NCBI RefSeq assembly: GCF_001632365.1
Contig: NW_024468546.1
Location: forward strand, 117,019-181,018
Length of the DNA stretch: 64,000 bases
Source: Laetiporus sulphureus 93-53
Lineage: Eukaryota > Basidiomycota > Agaricomycetes > Polyporales > Laetiporaceae
Reading direction: 5' to 3'
The translations under genes were made by a program, and so were the position numbers. Positions 33,766 through 46,243 of the stretch are shown here, piece after piece. A model generated the notes under the pieces. The model was given only the letters and a program-made list of their open reading frames with translations, did not search any database and was not told the DNA's origin. Position 1 is the first letter of the stretch. Each line of letters starts with the position of its first letter.

Positions 33766-36700
33766 TCAGCACAGGGTCAGATAAATGTTCACGGAATGCA
33801 TACCGTTACCCCACCACTGCGGGAACGTATGAGAATTTCCTGATGCGCCGAAGATAGCCTGCATGTGAGCGTCACATCAGAACGGCGAATTCTCATCAAG
33901 ACTATGAACAAGCATACGAAGTTGAGAATGAACATTATCACTTGCGTTCCACCGTCCATGGCAGCGGCAACGATGTAGCTAGGAGGTCAACGTCACGACC
34001 ACGCTGCCGATGGAAAGAAAGACAGAGCTTACTTGTACTTCGTGAACCAGCGCGGATAGCGTGTGCGGACCCACCACTGCACGAAGATACCGATAGCCAT
34101 ACTGGTGCTGTGTCGGAATTCGGATGTCAGATAGTCTCGCTCAGCGATTTTCGTATCTTTAGAAGCTCACTTTACTTGAGTGTTGATCCCGACGGCCAAC
34201 CAACACGAATACTGCAAAAAGCCTTCAGATGGGAAAGTGGCAGAATGCGTTGACATAGACTGACCAGCATGATGATCGACGTGTTGAAGTTCTCGAAGCC
34301 CGCCTTGGGCCAGATCCGGTACTGCATGCCAGCCATTAGCGATCGAAGCATTCATAGAAACATATACTGACAGCGACGTAGAATGGTAGAGGGAGGAAAA
34401 CGCCGATGACCAAAGAGACAGGTACCATGTGGTACGTCGCGTGTGGGCTGAACATGTGTGGGGCGAGGGCGCCCCAGGCGATCGCGTTAGCTTTGTTCTG
34501 AGTCAACAAGCTGTCCCTCTATCATCTGCATGCAGTACTCACAGTTGTATGATTGTGCATTCTGCCCGGACCATAGACTGACATAGCATCGTCGGTCATG
34601 AAAGCGACTATAGCAGCAAGACATCCTCTCACCGAGTGCCGGAGATGGATAGAAGTGCTGTTCAATAACCAATGATAGTAAGGACATGCAACCAGAGGTG
34701 ACGGTATGTATGAACTCACAGGGCCTCTGAGCATTGATGATCGATAGCATCATGACGTCTACATGCATATACCAAGGTAAGTCGGCAGCTTAGAAAGCTG
34801 GTCAACATGACCGTACAATTCAACAATGCCCCGATGACAGTACCTGTTGTGCAGACATAGTCAGTATTCCTCGACTATCCATCTGACTATTAATGCCTAC
34901 TTACCAGTCATCTGCATGCAGAACGTCACGCGAGGTGCAAGCTTAACATACTGTCCCAGCTTCAGATCCGATAGAAACGCAATGCCCTGCGTGATCGGCT
35001 GCCCGCCATACAGCGCACCGTACATATTAGCTACGGGAGCCCCAGGAACCATATATGCTGCGGAGAGAATCGAGCGTCAGTATGAAGTATGAACGTGGCA
35101 CGAGGTGAGGCCGTACCGGTGATCATCTCGAAGAACCCAGCAGCGTTGCTGGAGAAACCAATCGTCGCGGCAAGGGTTGCGTATAGCGCACATATGATGA
35201 AGCCGATCATTAGCAGGACTGTCAGTGCCCACCAGGGCAGGCCCGAGCCTCCACTGTAATTCGCTATGGCAGTCGCAGCCAAAAGTCAGATTTAGACGAA
35301 CGGTGAAACGGAGCAAAACTGTGTGCTCACTCGCTTGCGCCGTTGCATATGCTCCCAGAAGGACGATGACGTACCACCAGCGCGGGATTTGCTTGTACAC
35401 CTTCATCTTCTCCCAGTGCTGCTCCGCATTCAACATTTTTATCCTGACATGAATGTCGCATCATACTCACCACGTCGTGAACCACGTGCACGCTCTTGTT
35501 CCACGGGTTGAGCGACGTGAAGAACGGCTTCAGGTCATAGTAGTGCCAGATGGCAACGTGGCTGAGCAGGGCGCCGAGTGACAGGTTTGCGGTGATCAGC
35601 CCGAGGGCATTGGTCGCCGAGAAATACGCCGCCTGTGGTCGCGCTGACTATCAGCATCGCTCCAAGGCCAGAAGCCAGGACGCGCACCCCGAGCTTGGCA
35701 AACTTGTCCGGGTCGAACTTGCCGTCAGTCAGCAGCGCAGTCTGGTTGTACTCCGTTCCGTTCTCGAACTGCCCAGTATACCCATCAACATCGCTACATT
35801 CATTCGCCTTAGGGAACGAGAGAAACGGCCTACGAAGATCGCCTGACTCATGAACGGAAAGTCCTTCGCCTTCCACAAGTTGCCCCAATACACCGCCGAC
35901 ATCAAAATATACGTGAAGCATATCCCGATGTACGAGTTGACTTGAAACCAGAGCGGCTGCCACATCGAGCTGCTGCCGATGTAGTTCCAGTCGAAGCACA
36001 GCGCGAGCAGGCCCATGCCCTCGTTGTTGTCCGCACCGCCGAAGACATCACGGATGACCGCGCTGTGGTTGTCTGCGAGGCAGAATATGGATACGCCCGT
36101 GAGGACGGGGAAGATCCCTGAAAGTGCGACATCAGCGAGAACGTGCGGTGGAGAGGATGAGATATAGACATTCGGGGACGATCTCCCAGCAGAAAAGGAT
36201 GCTGAAGACCGTCCAGAAGAGTCGGACGCGCTTAGAGGTCATTTGGCTGTCGTAATGAAGTGCTTGGAAGAGGTTGGAGGTGTAGACTGAGCATGGGGCA
36301 TGAGGAAGACGAATGAATATGTAATAGACTTTCTGGTTTCACGCACTATTGCTGGGCCAGAAACATTTGGTGGGCTTGACAAGGACGTCTTGCAGGAGGC
36401 CAGCGTATCCGTATCCGATCAACTGCGAAGCAATGAGAGTTAAGATCGCGATTCCCGGGTTCTGCAAGAGGGCGATCCGGTTTATTACAGATGTCATCCA
36501 GGATAGTTGGAATACGTACCATGTAATTGTTGTAGTACACTGCCTCGCTAAGTCAGAAGGGGTTCAACATTGTGAATAATGCGACGGACATGCTTGCACG
36601 GATATAACCTGAATAGCAGTAGCAGATGTCGAGGCTGTTGATGTCATGATGACGATCGCAACGTGCTCCTTGACTGGATCACCGGTCAGTGATTGCAGTA

Positions 36701-37281
36701 GCGAAGACATGACAGACCCACGCACTGTTGAAGGGACCCGGGTTGATCCATCGGAAGACACCTTTCGAAGGCAGCAGCATGTGCATGGCATTGCCGAACC
36801 AGTACGACAAGACCAGTAGCAGCAGCACAGATACCGTTAACGTCTGTGGTTTAAAATAGTATATCTGGGCTAGGACGCTGCGGTCAGTTAGCCGATATAG
36901 ATCTCGTCGATCCATAGTCAATCGACATACGCTCCAAATGCAGAAAAGCCAAGGCCAAGGAAAATCATCCGGAAAGTTACAGCCTGCAGCTCAGGATCAT
37001 CTCTAGTGGATAGCACCTGCATTGGGGGATGTCCTGCCATTCATGAGATATTCGATGAGCTCTATATGGTGCCACACCTTAATGGCGACTTCGTAAGCTG
37101 CTTCAACGCGGTAGTCGTCGTCGTCGGCCTCATCGTTGGCGAGTCGCTCCTCCAGTTGCTCGACTCCCTTCAGCTTCGGGGAGTTGCTGATACCGTCGAC
37201 GAGCTCATTCTCATCAGACTCATGAGATGGGCGTTTCTTCTCTGCATCATTGTACACAGGCAGTTGCGCAGCTGAAGACAT
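33766..37281 (-). CDS. OPT-family oligopeptide transporter
   Basis: Minus-strand multi-exon gene starting MSSAAQLPVYNDAEKKRP at 37281, with an acidic cytosolic tail of about 90 residues. Then TRDDPELQAVTFRMIFLGLGF, SVLAQIYYFKPQTLTVSV, FRWINPGPFN and VKEHVAIVIMTSTAS, all typical OPT landmarks. Further exons give NPGIAILTLIASQLIGYGYAG, LFQALHYDSQMTSKRVRLFW, LPWWALTVLLMIGFIICALYA, GFSSNAAGFFEMITG, LKLGQYVKLAPRVTFCMQ, PMVPVSLVIGVFLPLP-like spans, IVAAAMDGGTQVIMFILNF and finally GASGNSHTFPQWWGN. The stop is at 33768-33766 after NIYLTLC, so the tail is shorter than usual for the family. OPT proteins import tetra- and pentapeptides or glutathione by proton symport at the plasma membrane; which of these applies cannot be said. 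An in-frame upstream ATG at 37347 would add 22 residues. Confidence 0.9.
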
Positions 37282-39414
37282 GGCGAAGAAGAGCAGGAAC
37301 ACTCCACGGAGAGGCCGTCGTCTGACCTCGATGGCCAGACATCGCACTTATCACCCCCGTCTTGAGATTCTGCAATCTCGCCCAAGCTAGCTCTCGGAGC
37401 ACCATGCTGGTTTTGCAGATAGAAGGTTCACAAGAATGGTTTTAGCTCCAATCCCCTTCAATCGATAACTATTATGAGACGGCGGACATGAGGAGAAGCA
37501 TTCTAAGGCTTATCAGCAGAAGAGGTGCGACATCATGAGAACAGCCGTACCGTATCCAGTACAACAGAAAATTCAATGCAACAGCGTAGCTCTATTGCAA
37601 CTTTGCAAGCAACGTTCCTGAAATCATATTGCCATTATGAATTTGACTGTTAGGCGACCACTTCAGATGAGGCATTGCTGTGCGTCTTGAAATCGTGCAC
37701 ACGACCATAACCACGGCACGGCGGTGGCGTGGGTCCCACTGTGGGAGTGGGACAGCGTTAAGTCCAACCCTTTACATCCCTACTCGAGGCCAAAATGCGA
37801 ACCTGACAAGTCTTCGTTGATTTTGATCTATCGTGAACCATAACTGAGGTCAGATAGGATCATTGCTAATCAACTTGAAGTTCGAGACAGTAGTTACGAA
37901 TACTAAGAATGACCTCCAAGTCCTTCAGGCACTGGCATGTGGCACAATGCACCTTCTTGCGCCGCTGTATGGTCTCACGTCCCTATCTCTCCACACCATC
38001 AGTGAGTCTTCACGCAAAGATACGCTCAGGATGTGCCTTTTTTTAGGTTCAAAGAGGGTGATCGCGCCCAGTCATACGCGATAAGCCCGGCATACATGAT
38101 ACTGGCGTCCGTTGACATCGCTTTGAAGAATGCTTCATACGCCCCTGTTGACCGCAACGGGGCAGCAGTGTTATGGCAACTCCGTTGCGTAGATTACTTT
38201 GTGGGACTCCAATCTGATTCATTCGTCGCATTTACATGAACACGATGATATTTCACAAGTCCCAAAATTAGCGCGAAGCCTTGAAGGGTATTCACGTATG
38301 TTGCTAAGGCCCTTGCCTTTCTTGAATCTGCTACTGACTGCTATCTGGTCCTCTTATCCCGTAACCGACGCTCTGGGATTGAACAACCACGCCTCTGTTC
38401 CAGACGCGCTGCTTCTCCAGGCACAAACCTACGGCGACACACACGCGCCTTCGCACGGGCGTATCTTCTAGCTGTCGAGGCGTATGGCAGAGCGAACGTT
38501 ACCCGACTGGTGTGCTATAACACGGGACCATGAAGCATTCCCGGGCCGTCCCAGCGGCTCAATCTTTCGCTGGCGACTGGCGGTACTATTCACCCCACAA
38601 GCCTCATTGATACGTTCTATGCAATACCATCTCGACCGCGCCAGACGTCCTGACAAACTCTAAAAACCGATTCATTATTCCCGGGCATTTAACACCGGAC
38701 GTTATCCAGACCAAGTCCCCGCAGACCTACGTGCAAGCCAGGTGCGCAGTCGTAGTCCACGTCCAAGCCGGACGTTGGTCATCGTCTCGGACCGCATCTT
38801 CTATCCGGAACCTCGATGTCCGTGGAAAGTCCCAAATGGTTTGGGTGTGGCTGCATCGCCTGCATGTCCCCTTCGCCCTGCCATTGGCCGTGGTCGATGA
38901 ATACATGCTTGGTGGCCGGTTTACTTCGGATTCAGGCCTGTCGTTGCATGGTTTGCCTGAGTTCCCAGTTATTGACTTGTACGCTGGTTCGCGTACGACC
39001 GAGACTATCATCTCCGGTTCTGGGTGGCCTAACTTGGATGTGAACTCCCAGAATATTCGTTGGATGACAATATCGCGCGTCCATGAGCGACGAAGGACAG
39101 CCTGCGCAATTAGTTTACTGGCTCCATTAATGTGATCTCAGAGCCAACCTTTTTCATCTCCATGATCATACATCAAACGGAGATGCAACCGGAACCATCA
39201 ATATTCAAGCGGTTATCGTAGGTATGTGCGTAAACTACTGTACAATGAGTCGTGACGCAAACGTGTCGATACAACCTAGCATCAAGGGTAATAACAAGCA
39301 AACCAACAGATATAATGTACCCAACCTGGCATCAAAAAGGGGGAAAAGGAAGACGAAGGTCCGAAACAAAGTAAGTCATCAGTATCGTACAGCGTCATCG
39401 GGTGCGCGCGCATT
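37282..39414. other. No recognisable gene (2.1 kb)
   Basis: Upstream flank of the OPT gene and downstream flank of the sugar transporter. One plus-strand frame around 38460-38640 and another at 38731-39135 (ALPLAVVDEYMLGGRFTS, GLPEFPVIDLYAGSRTTE) read like coding sequence but are split by stops; they may be relics. No family recognised. Confidence 0.4.
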
Positions 39415-41594
39415 CTACTCCGTGACCTTCTCGACATAGTCTTTTTCATCAGTATGCACCTCAGACGCGGGCGGGCCCGCGGCGCCGATATGCTGCGTGA
39501 GGTCCTCGCCGTCGAACAGCGCCGCGGTCTCCTCGAGCGTGAGTCCCTTGGTCTCGACGATCATGAACCACAAAAACGCAAACTCGAACGCGAGCCAGCA
39601 GCAGTACACGATCTACACGCACGCGCGCACGCACACACAGAGGGGGGGAAAAGAAAAAAAAGGTTGAGCGTTCAGCTACAGGAAGAGAGGGGGGACGCAC
39701 GTAGTACCGCCAGCTGATGCGATCGAGCGCGATGGGGTTGACGTACTGGTTGAAGATGAGCGCGACGGAGATGGTGAAGTTGAACACGTTGAATCCCTTC
39801 GCCCTTTGCGAGTACGGCAGGATTTCAACCGTGTACGAGACGATCAGCGGCGTGAACGCCAGACTGCCCGCGCGCATTCCATCAGCACTTCAGCATTTCT
39901 CACCAGCCTTTTTGGGGCTAGACGAAAAAACACGCGCGACTCACTCGTAGAAGGCGTAAAACAGGAACACGAACGCGATAACCGCGTGCGACGCCGCCGG
40001 GGCCTGGTTCGCAAAGTAGCGTGCGGTGCAGATCGTCTGTAGTATGAAGAATAACAGCATGCCCGCCGCGGACGTGAGGAACAGCAGCCGCCGGCCGACG
40101 CGCTCCACTAGGAATGACGCAAACACTGCCCAGAACAGATTCCATATTGCAAGGATACTGCACATCGCAAGTTAAAATAGTAAGGACCGCAATGGTAGAA
40201 GGAGGAGCGTACCCGGTGATGAGCAATTGGATGGTGGTGTTCGTGATGCCGATGGACTCCATGACTTTGGTAAGGTAGTACGAGACGAGCCCATTGCCGG
40301 ACCATTGCGAGAACCACGCGATCGCGACGATGATGAGCATCCGCCTCCGATTTCCCTTTGTCTTCACGAGCGACAGCCAACCCACATTCTTCTTGGCTGC
40401 ACCATCACCATCGCCGTCCACATTCCAATCAGCCAAATCCCAATGATAGGAAAGAAAGAGAACGTACACTCGCGATCGAGCTGGATCGCCGTCCTGATCT
40501 CCTCAAACTCATACTGCACGAGCGGATCGTGCTCGTTCCCATCCGCATGGTAGTAGGCGAGCACGCGCAGCGCGTCCGCTTCGCGCCCCTTGGACACGAG
40601 CCATCGCGGGCTCTCTGGCGCAAGCAGTATGAGGAAGAACTGGAACGCGGCGGGGATGCCCTGCATGATAGACGGGATGCGCCATGACCAAGTGCTGTGC
40701 ATGTACTCTGTCCCGAATGTCGTCCACGAGGCACTGCACGAAGGAAGAGGCGGTTAGTGAACTCAGCCGGGTAGGAAGGAGGAGGGGAAGGGAGGCTTAC
40801 ACGATGTTCCCGGAGTACCAGAGGGAGTTGTATAGCGAGGTGAGCTGCGGGCGATAGGTCGGGTAGGAGAGCTCGGTCACCAGCATGGGTGCCGAGTTGG
40901 CTAGCGCACAGGTCACGACAGTGAACAAACAAGCTAATTAACTCATAAAAGACGCACTAGCAAACGTCAGTCCAAGCCCGACGAGGAACCGCGCGCCGAT
41001 GAAGAATCCGAGGTTCTGCGCGGCCGTCTGGAGGGCGACGCCGATGAGCATAATCGTCGCGCCGATCCATATCGTCCGTCTCCGTCCGAGGCCGTCAGAG
41101 AGATACGGGGCGAACGGGTACGCTGCGAGGGAGCCGATGTTCTGTGGACATCAACTCGTGCATCAGCGCCGTGAAAGGGGAAGCGCGCGCACTTGGATCG
41201 CGTTGAGAAGCCCGAGACGGCTGCCCTGGGGATTATTGAAGTAGTGCTGCCACTGCTTCAGCGATTGGAAGCTATTCATGAGACTGCCGTCGAAGCCATT
41301 TCCGGAGGAGGTGATCAGGCTGGGAACCGAAGAGGAAGTCAACTCTCGGTCAGAATATGCCTAAATGCCTAATCGCGCGGGAATGCAGCGAGATCGTCGG
41401 GACTCACAGGAGCAGCAGCCAGCAGTGGAGCAGGATGAGCCTGTGTGGGACGGGGCACGCATTAATCTCGCAGTGTCGATCGCAGCGTGTGTACATGCAT
41501 ACCGCTTGTTATTGTACCACCTCCGGTTCGGGTTCAATAGGTGCTCGTAGTTGGCCATGTGGCCCCCGCCCGAGAGTGCAGGTCCGGAGCCCAT
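39415..41594 (-). CDS. Sugar-porter MFS transporter
   Basis: Minus-strand gene, MGSGPALSGGGHMANYEHLL at 41594; a second in-frame ATG 12 codons later is an alternative start. Exons then give LILLHCWLLLL, TSSGNGFDGSLMNSFQSLKQW, GSLAAYPFAPYLSDGLGRR, GARFLVGLGLTFA, SAPMLVTELSYPTYRPQL, WRIPSIMQGIPAAFQFFLIL, APESPRWLVSKGR, NGLVSYYLTKVMESIGI, VERVGRRLLFLTSAAG, VSYTVEILPYSQRAKGFNVF and a C terminus VETKGLTLEETAALFDGE ending DYVEKVTE. PESPRWL, GRR and ETKG.TLEE are signatures of the sugar-porter family; the order resembles fungal lactose-permease or glucose-type members. It imports a sugar with protons at the plasma membrane; the substrate is not determinable. Twelve spans, intact frame. The promoter carries CreA-type motifs (next entry). 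Confidence 0.9.
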
Positions 41595-41621
41595 GCCGAC
41601 GGTGCTTCAGGCGAGCGTGAG

Positions 41622-41711
41622 GCGGGGAGGGGAAGGGGAAGGGGAAGGTGTGCGTGTGCAAGGCGGAAGAAGCGTTCGCCTGGGAGGACACTCTCGAAAA
41701 TACACGCGGGG
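41622..41711. promoter_or_regulatory. CreA/Mig1-like sites and AGGGG run in the sugar-transporter promoter
   Basis: GCGGGG occurs at 41622-41627 and again at 41706-41711, fitting the fungal carbon-repressor consensus SYGGRG, within 120 nt upstream of the ATG. Between them, AGGGG is repeated several times (41626-41647), the form of a stress-response element. The link to glucose repression is inferred from the motif and the gene's function. Confidence 0.4.
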
Positions 41712-43987
41712 AGCTATGGAGGCTTTATACGCGCGCGCATCACGACGCGACTGGCAGGATGGCTGGACGCGACAGCGCGGGTACGTGCATGTGATGCGTG
41801 CACACGGTACGGATTCTCCATACTTTTCCCGCACTCATCCCCCCAGAATTCCCCGCAGGAGCTAATAGCCTACGCCCTACGCGCTGGCCTTGGTCAGGCA
41901 CTCGGGCCACCCAAGTCGTTATGCAGATGGGGAGCGGGCGCGTGATTTCGCTGGCGCAGTGAATGCTGCTGCTGCTGCGATGGTGCTGGGAAGTACAAGT
42001 GAAGCGAAGTGATCCGTCGCGGCGACGGACTCTGTCGCAACGGGCGAGAGGCATCCCTGAGGGACCGGGAACACGGTCCAGGCGACCAGATCCACTGCTA
42101 CACGCAAGATCCCTCCGTCGCTCACGCAAAGCACTCGCCGTGTCGCGTTCAGGTACCAGCTGGCTCTAAATTCATCACGCCGCTGCTCTAGTGCACGTTC
42201 ATAACCCCTCCCCAGCCTAGCCAGACTCGACCGCCGCCCTCGCACTGCACAATTCTCCGTGGCAGGTGCCCGGCCATCATGCATCAGTGCTGATGGAACT
42301 GCGTACGCAGCGCTAGGCGATCTGTTTACGCCGCGGAGCGCGAACCCGGAGTGATCTGAATCTCAATGCGCAGCGTGCACCACTCCTGCACTCGTAGGTT
42401 GCCCTCCACTCGCCTTGGCCTGCTTTGGAAGGAGGTGTCAATGATGGTGGCTCTGCGCGCTTGCCAGCTCGCTCGCGCTTCAAATTTCCAGAGAATTCGA
42501 AGGTTGATATTCCCAATGCAATGCGGGGGTTGGTTCATCTTCGACATCAGCCCGTTATTCGCGTGAGAGGCAGCGATGAAGCGAAATGGTTGCGAATTGT
42601 GGAGGCCGGCACGAGAAATGCAATTGATATGCTCGTTACGTTCCTCCAGCGCGTTAGCCGCTACCAGTTATCTTCAGACACGTCCGCTCATGTGTCCTGC
42701 CATTCTCCGCCTTGTGGTCTCCGTATCATGCGTCCAGTCAAAATTGCGGCAGGGCGTTGATGTCGCCATCATCGCCGGCGTGTTCTAGTACCGTACGACT
42801 GGCATACTCGACGTGACGGCCGTAACAGAATTTCCTTGTTGCTGGTGCAATGGAGGATCTTCCACAGGTCACGTTGGGAATTTCTATGCTGGCATCCATT
42901 GCAAATGATCTGTGCGGTGACGTTCTTCGTTGAACCCTGTCCGAGCTCGCCGCAACGTCGCCGTAATGCGGACGGCTAGTACTACCGAGGTTGACGCGGA
43001 CTACCTCTTCAGGTCGTTAGGCTGTGCTCGTTATCGGCACACATGACCCCGGAGAGGAAAATCTGTTTCCCTAGAGTCCGAAGGCGGAAATTTCTGATGC
43101 CCCGCATTAGCCAAGCGGGAAAACAAGAGGTGTTCGCGAAGGAAGAACGGCAGGGGCTTGAGGAGATTGACAGATGAATGGAAAGGGCACTCCGGCTGCA
43201 CCTCATTGTGAGCATTTCTCCCCTGTCCGTCTGGTGATAAGGGCACTACCTTAGAAGAGAGGCGTGAAGAGCGATTGCTACAACACAGTTACTAATTGGC
43301 CACATTGCACTTCACATATGTATGCTCGGTGTTCGCGAACTTCGAAGGATGGCTATCGTGCATCGGCGGTGTCGGCTTGTTGTCCTATGCAGATGCTCTC
43401 AATAAGAGTACGACTGCAAAGGCAGACTACGCAAAGTGTCGCGGAACCTGAGTCGCTGAGTCGTCAGTATTTCGATGCCGCTGCTTGACACCGCTTTCAA
43501 ATTTTCCCGTTTTCGCCATCGGTAGCGCCTAGTATATGGCGTGACCATCGATATCATGTCCATCATCGCGTTCATGTCATCGTAGCGTTCGCTGTAACGT
43601 CGAAGGAGAAAACCACAGCGCCGATTTGAATCCGCACGTAGGACAGTTCATCAAGTCAACGCACCCTTTACAACACACCGATCTCCGCCCAAGCCACTCC
43701 CAGCGAAGAAACGTGCACAGCACCCTTCGGGGCTGGGCACAATCCATCGATCTCGATGGTCGGACAGGCACCCAGGATGGATGTATGCGTGCAATCAGAG
43801 GCGTGATGGCCATTCCTCGCGCAGACGAGGAAGTCGGCTCGGAGGATGTGGGCTGCCTGCCTTTCCGAAGGGCCGGGAACAGTCCTCATTCATGCGAGCA
43901 CGGCTGTCACCACGACCACTTTGGAGATATGGGACAAAGCGGCGTGAGGAGTCATGGTGGAACAGGAAACTAGCATTGACTTTCTCG
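41712..43987. other. No recognisable gene (2.3 kb)
   Basis: Distal promoter of the sugar transporter and the flank of repeat copy A. Only short motif-free open stretches, for example plus 43626-43973. Confidence 0.45.
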
Positions 43988-44344
43988 GACAGAACCTGTG
44001 ATTTGATGGCGTTGAAACGACTTTGGTACGTGGATCATCAGGGGAGAAACTCGCCGGGCCATTCATGTATGCGCGGTACCCTTCACAGTCGAATCGAAGG
44101 ATTGTCTTGTAACCTGTGGCGAAATCGGACCATGCAAGGAGGTGGTCAAGGGGAGCACGGAAGCGTCCTGCCGCACATCATTGCCGATCTTCATCTTCGC
44201 GTAGACATTTGCATATTTCCCAAGCTTAGTGAAATGCTCTGGTGGGAGGAGGGCACCCGCGGAGGTCCAACAAGTCCATTTGCTGACTATTGGCGATAAT
44301 AAACTTTTTTGTCTTAACAGCAGTGGGATCATGATACATCCTCC

Positions 44345-44860
44345 TTATGGGTCAAACGTGGTTAAGGCGAGCGGGATGTGTATGCGGGCCACACCGAGCC
44401 TGAGGATGGCCAAGGGCACCTGGAGGCCGCGGTCCCGGAAACGATTCGAAAAGCGTTCGTTAGCAGCAGACGATGGCTTTTTTGTGGTGGCATCCATGAT
44501 TGTGGACATGTCACCAAGCACCTGGGAGGGCGTATGCGCGTGGGTAGCCAGTTCAGAACATCTTGAGGAGGAAGTCTCGATCAGCTGGAGAAAGCGCTTG
44601 CAGTGTTCCGGCAAACTGCAGCATGTCGCACAGGGTATGGAGGTCGCTAAGGTGAGATCGTCGATACCAGGTAACTCCGCGCCATCGTCATTCAACAAGC
44701 ACTCGTCGTCAGTGTCCTCCCCGTTCACGCGGAGGTCCGCCCTGACTGCGCCGCGTGCCGTGCACCGGGCGTTTCGCTCGCGATCATGTCCGCTGAAGTC
44801 CCAAGCCAGGATGTAGAGCCTTGGTCCCTTCGCCTCCTCCTCCAACCTCGCCATGGGCAC
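44345..44860 (-). CDS. Unrecognised ORF in copy A
   Basis: A 171-codon open stretch (M at 44860 or 44854: MARLEEEAKGPRLYILAWDF). An alternative frame downstream, after an acceptor-like CACCTTAG, reads DLHTLCDMLQFAGTLQALSP then ADRDFLLKMF and stops, which is more protein-like and suggests at least one intron. The corresponding part of copy B keeps MLQLAGTLQALSPADRDFLL but breaks the 5' part. The 3' end of the uninterrupted frame lies inside the 310-nt segment specific to copy A. No family recognised. It is divergent from the small gene at 45528. Confidence 0.4.
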   Translation of the reverse strand: MPMARLEEEAKGPRLYILAWDFSGHDRERNARCTARGAVRADLRVNGEDTDDECLLNDDGAELPGIDDLTLATSIPCATCCSLPEHCKRFLQLIETSSSRCSELATHAHTPSQVLGDMSTIMDATTKKPSSAANERFSNRFRDRGLQVPLAILRLGVARIHIPLALTTFDP

Positions 44861-45173
44861 TTGACCCAGTGGCTAATTCCAGACGTTCCATAGAATTCGC
44901 CTCCAGAATAAGCGGGACGTCGACTGTCGGCCATACCAGCTGTTGGTATTCATGACAAAGAAATTGAGCAGATATTTGGACGATGTACGAGAAGAGCGAG
45001 CGGGTAAGGAAGCAAGATGCGAGAACGCGTCTGGTCCATCCGTGTGCTTAGTAAGCAAACGTTCTTCGTGTGACTGCGGGCAACGAGCACTACACACCCA
45101 GCACAGAAATGAGCGCAGCGTCGTCGGAGCCGGGCACAATCACACACCCGCACGACGCGCCTGCCATAGGCAG

Positions 45174-45185
45174 CCAATGACGTCA
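45174..45185. promoter_or_regulatory. CCAAT box fused to a CRE palindrome (copy A)
   Basis: CCAATGACGTCA: a CCAAT box sharing its last T with the bZIP palindrome TGACGTCA. It sits about 350 nt upstream of the small gene, in a block of some 150 nt that is among the best conserved between copies A and B. Confidence 0.5.
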
Positions 45186-45527
45186 CCCGCCTATGTCCCG
45201 CTCTCCCAAGCCGCCGCGACGGCGCCCAAACAGGAAGGCCAGATGACTTTTTAGGCAGGTGACGTCGGTCGTCGGTCTCTCCTCAGAGGCAAGGCGGCTT
45301 TTGGATGCGCGAAAGCTCGGCGAAGCCGGCCGCGATGTGTTGGCGTGTGGGATGTCCGTGCACGGCAGGCATCGACGGCCCCCGCGAAGAGGCGGTTCGA
45401 ATCCGAACTGCCACGCTCGCTGTTCAATTGAGTCGAGTCTGCTCGTTGCCATCGTTGTCCTCCTCCTCTCCAGATATCTCTCTCCAGGCACAAGCTCCGA
45501 ACCACAACTTGACCTATAGCCACCACC

Positions 45528-46243
45528 ATGCCCTCACAAATCCCCGGCGCAGCGCCGCAGCCCGTCAGGACCCAGTCAGGCAGCTTCAAGGTAACTCGCT
45601 CGAATTATCTATAAGGTTCTCCGCTAATGCGCACGCGGGCATAGACGATGTTCGCTGGAATGGCGATCGTCACGACGGGCCTCATCGCCTTCTACTTTGC
45701 CCAGTTCCGCGTTCAGGGCAAACGGAACCCGAACGAGGTGAAGAACCTCACCGAGGTGCCCAGCTGTGCGTTTCCCCTCCGCTTCCTACTGTTTAACAGA
45801 ACCCTCGCTTAGCAAACTCATTTGATGTGATATCGTAGGGCAATTGCGCCACGCACAGCAGCAGCCTGGAGCAGCCCCCGAACTGCCCAAAGGCAATTCG
45901 AACCTCCGCACGCGCAGCACGCCCGATTATGAGCCCAAGCCGTCGAGCGTCCCGCTCCCCGGTGCCTCGGGAGATACGGGCGGCATCGCCGCGAGCGTTT
46001 TGACTGCCGTCAATGTGCATCATTTAATATGACGAGGTCCTTTCACAAGCTAACGGAGATTTGTGTGACACAGGGCACGGGCTCGGAGGAGACGCAGGCC
46101 GACCCGAGGCACGTCGCGGCGCCGTCGCCGCCGCGTAGGCTGAATGATAGGGGGATGATTTATACGAAGGTGAGTTGAGCTGGCGAATTCTGGGGCAGCG
46201 AGGACCGGGCGCTGATGAACGATGCTTGTAGAACTCGGACTAA
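45528..46243 (+). CDS. Small single-span membrane protein, 155 aa (intact copy A)
   Basis: Five exons close exactly (468 nt): 45528-45590, 45645-45765, 45839-46014, 46074-46169 and 46232-46243. It starts MPSQIPGAAPQPVRTQSGSF; one transmembrane span follows (MFAGMAIVTTGLIAFYFAQF, about residues 23-42), then a basic VQGKRNPNEV. The C-terminal part is soluble: WQLRHAQQQPGAAPELPKGN, STPDYEPKPSSVPLPGASG, GTGSEETQADPRHVAAP, and a last exon of only three codons (NSD). The pattern of a short N-terminal tail, single span and basic flank resembles small mitochondrial inner-membrane proteins, but I do not recognise the family. Its promoter carries the conserved CCAAT/CRE block. The copy-B counterpart is a pseudogene. 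Confidence 0.72.

Noticed and set aside
43626..43973. 115-codon plus-strand open frame left of copy A
   Set aside because: No recognised domain, the opposite strand is also open, and it stops just before the duplication with no sign of a matching frame in front of copy B.
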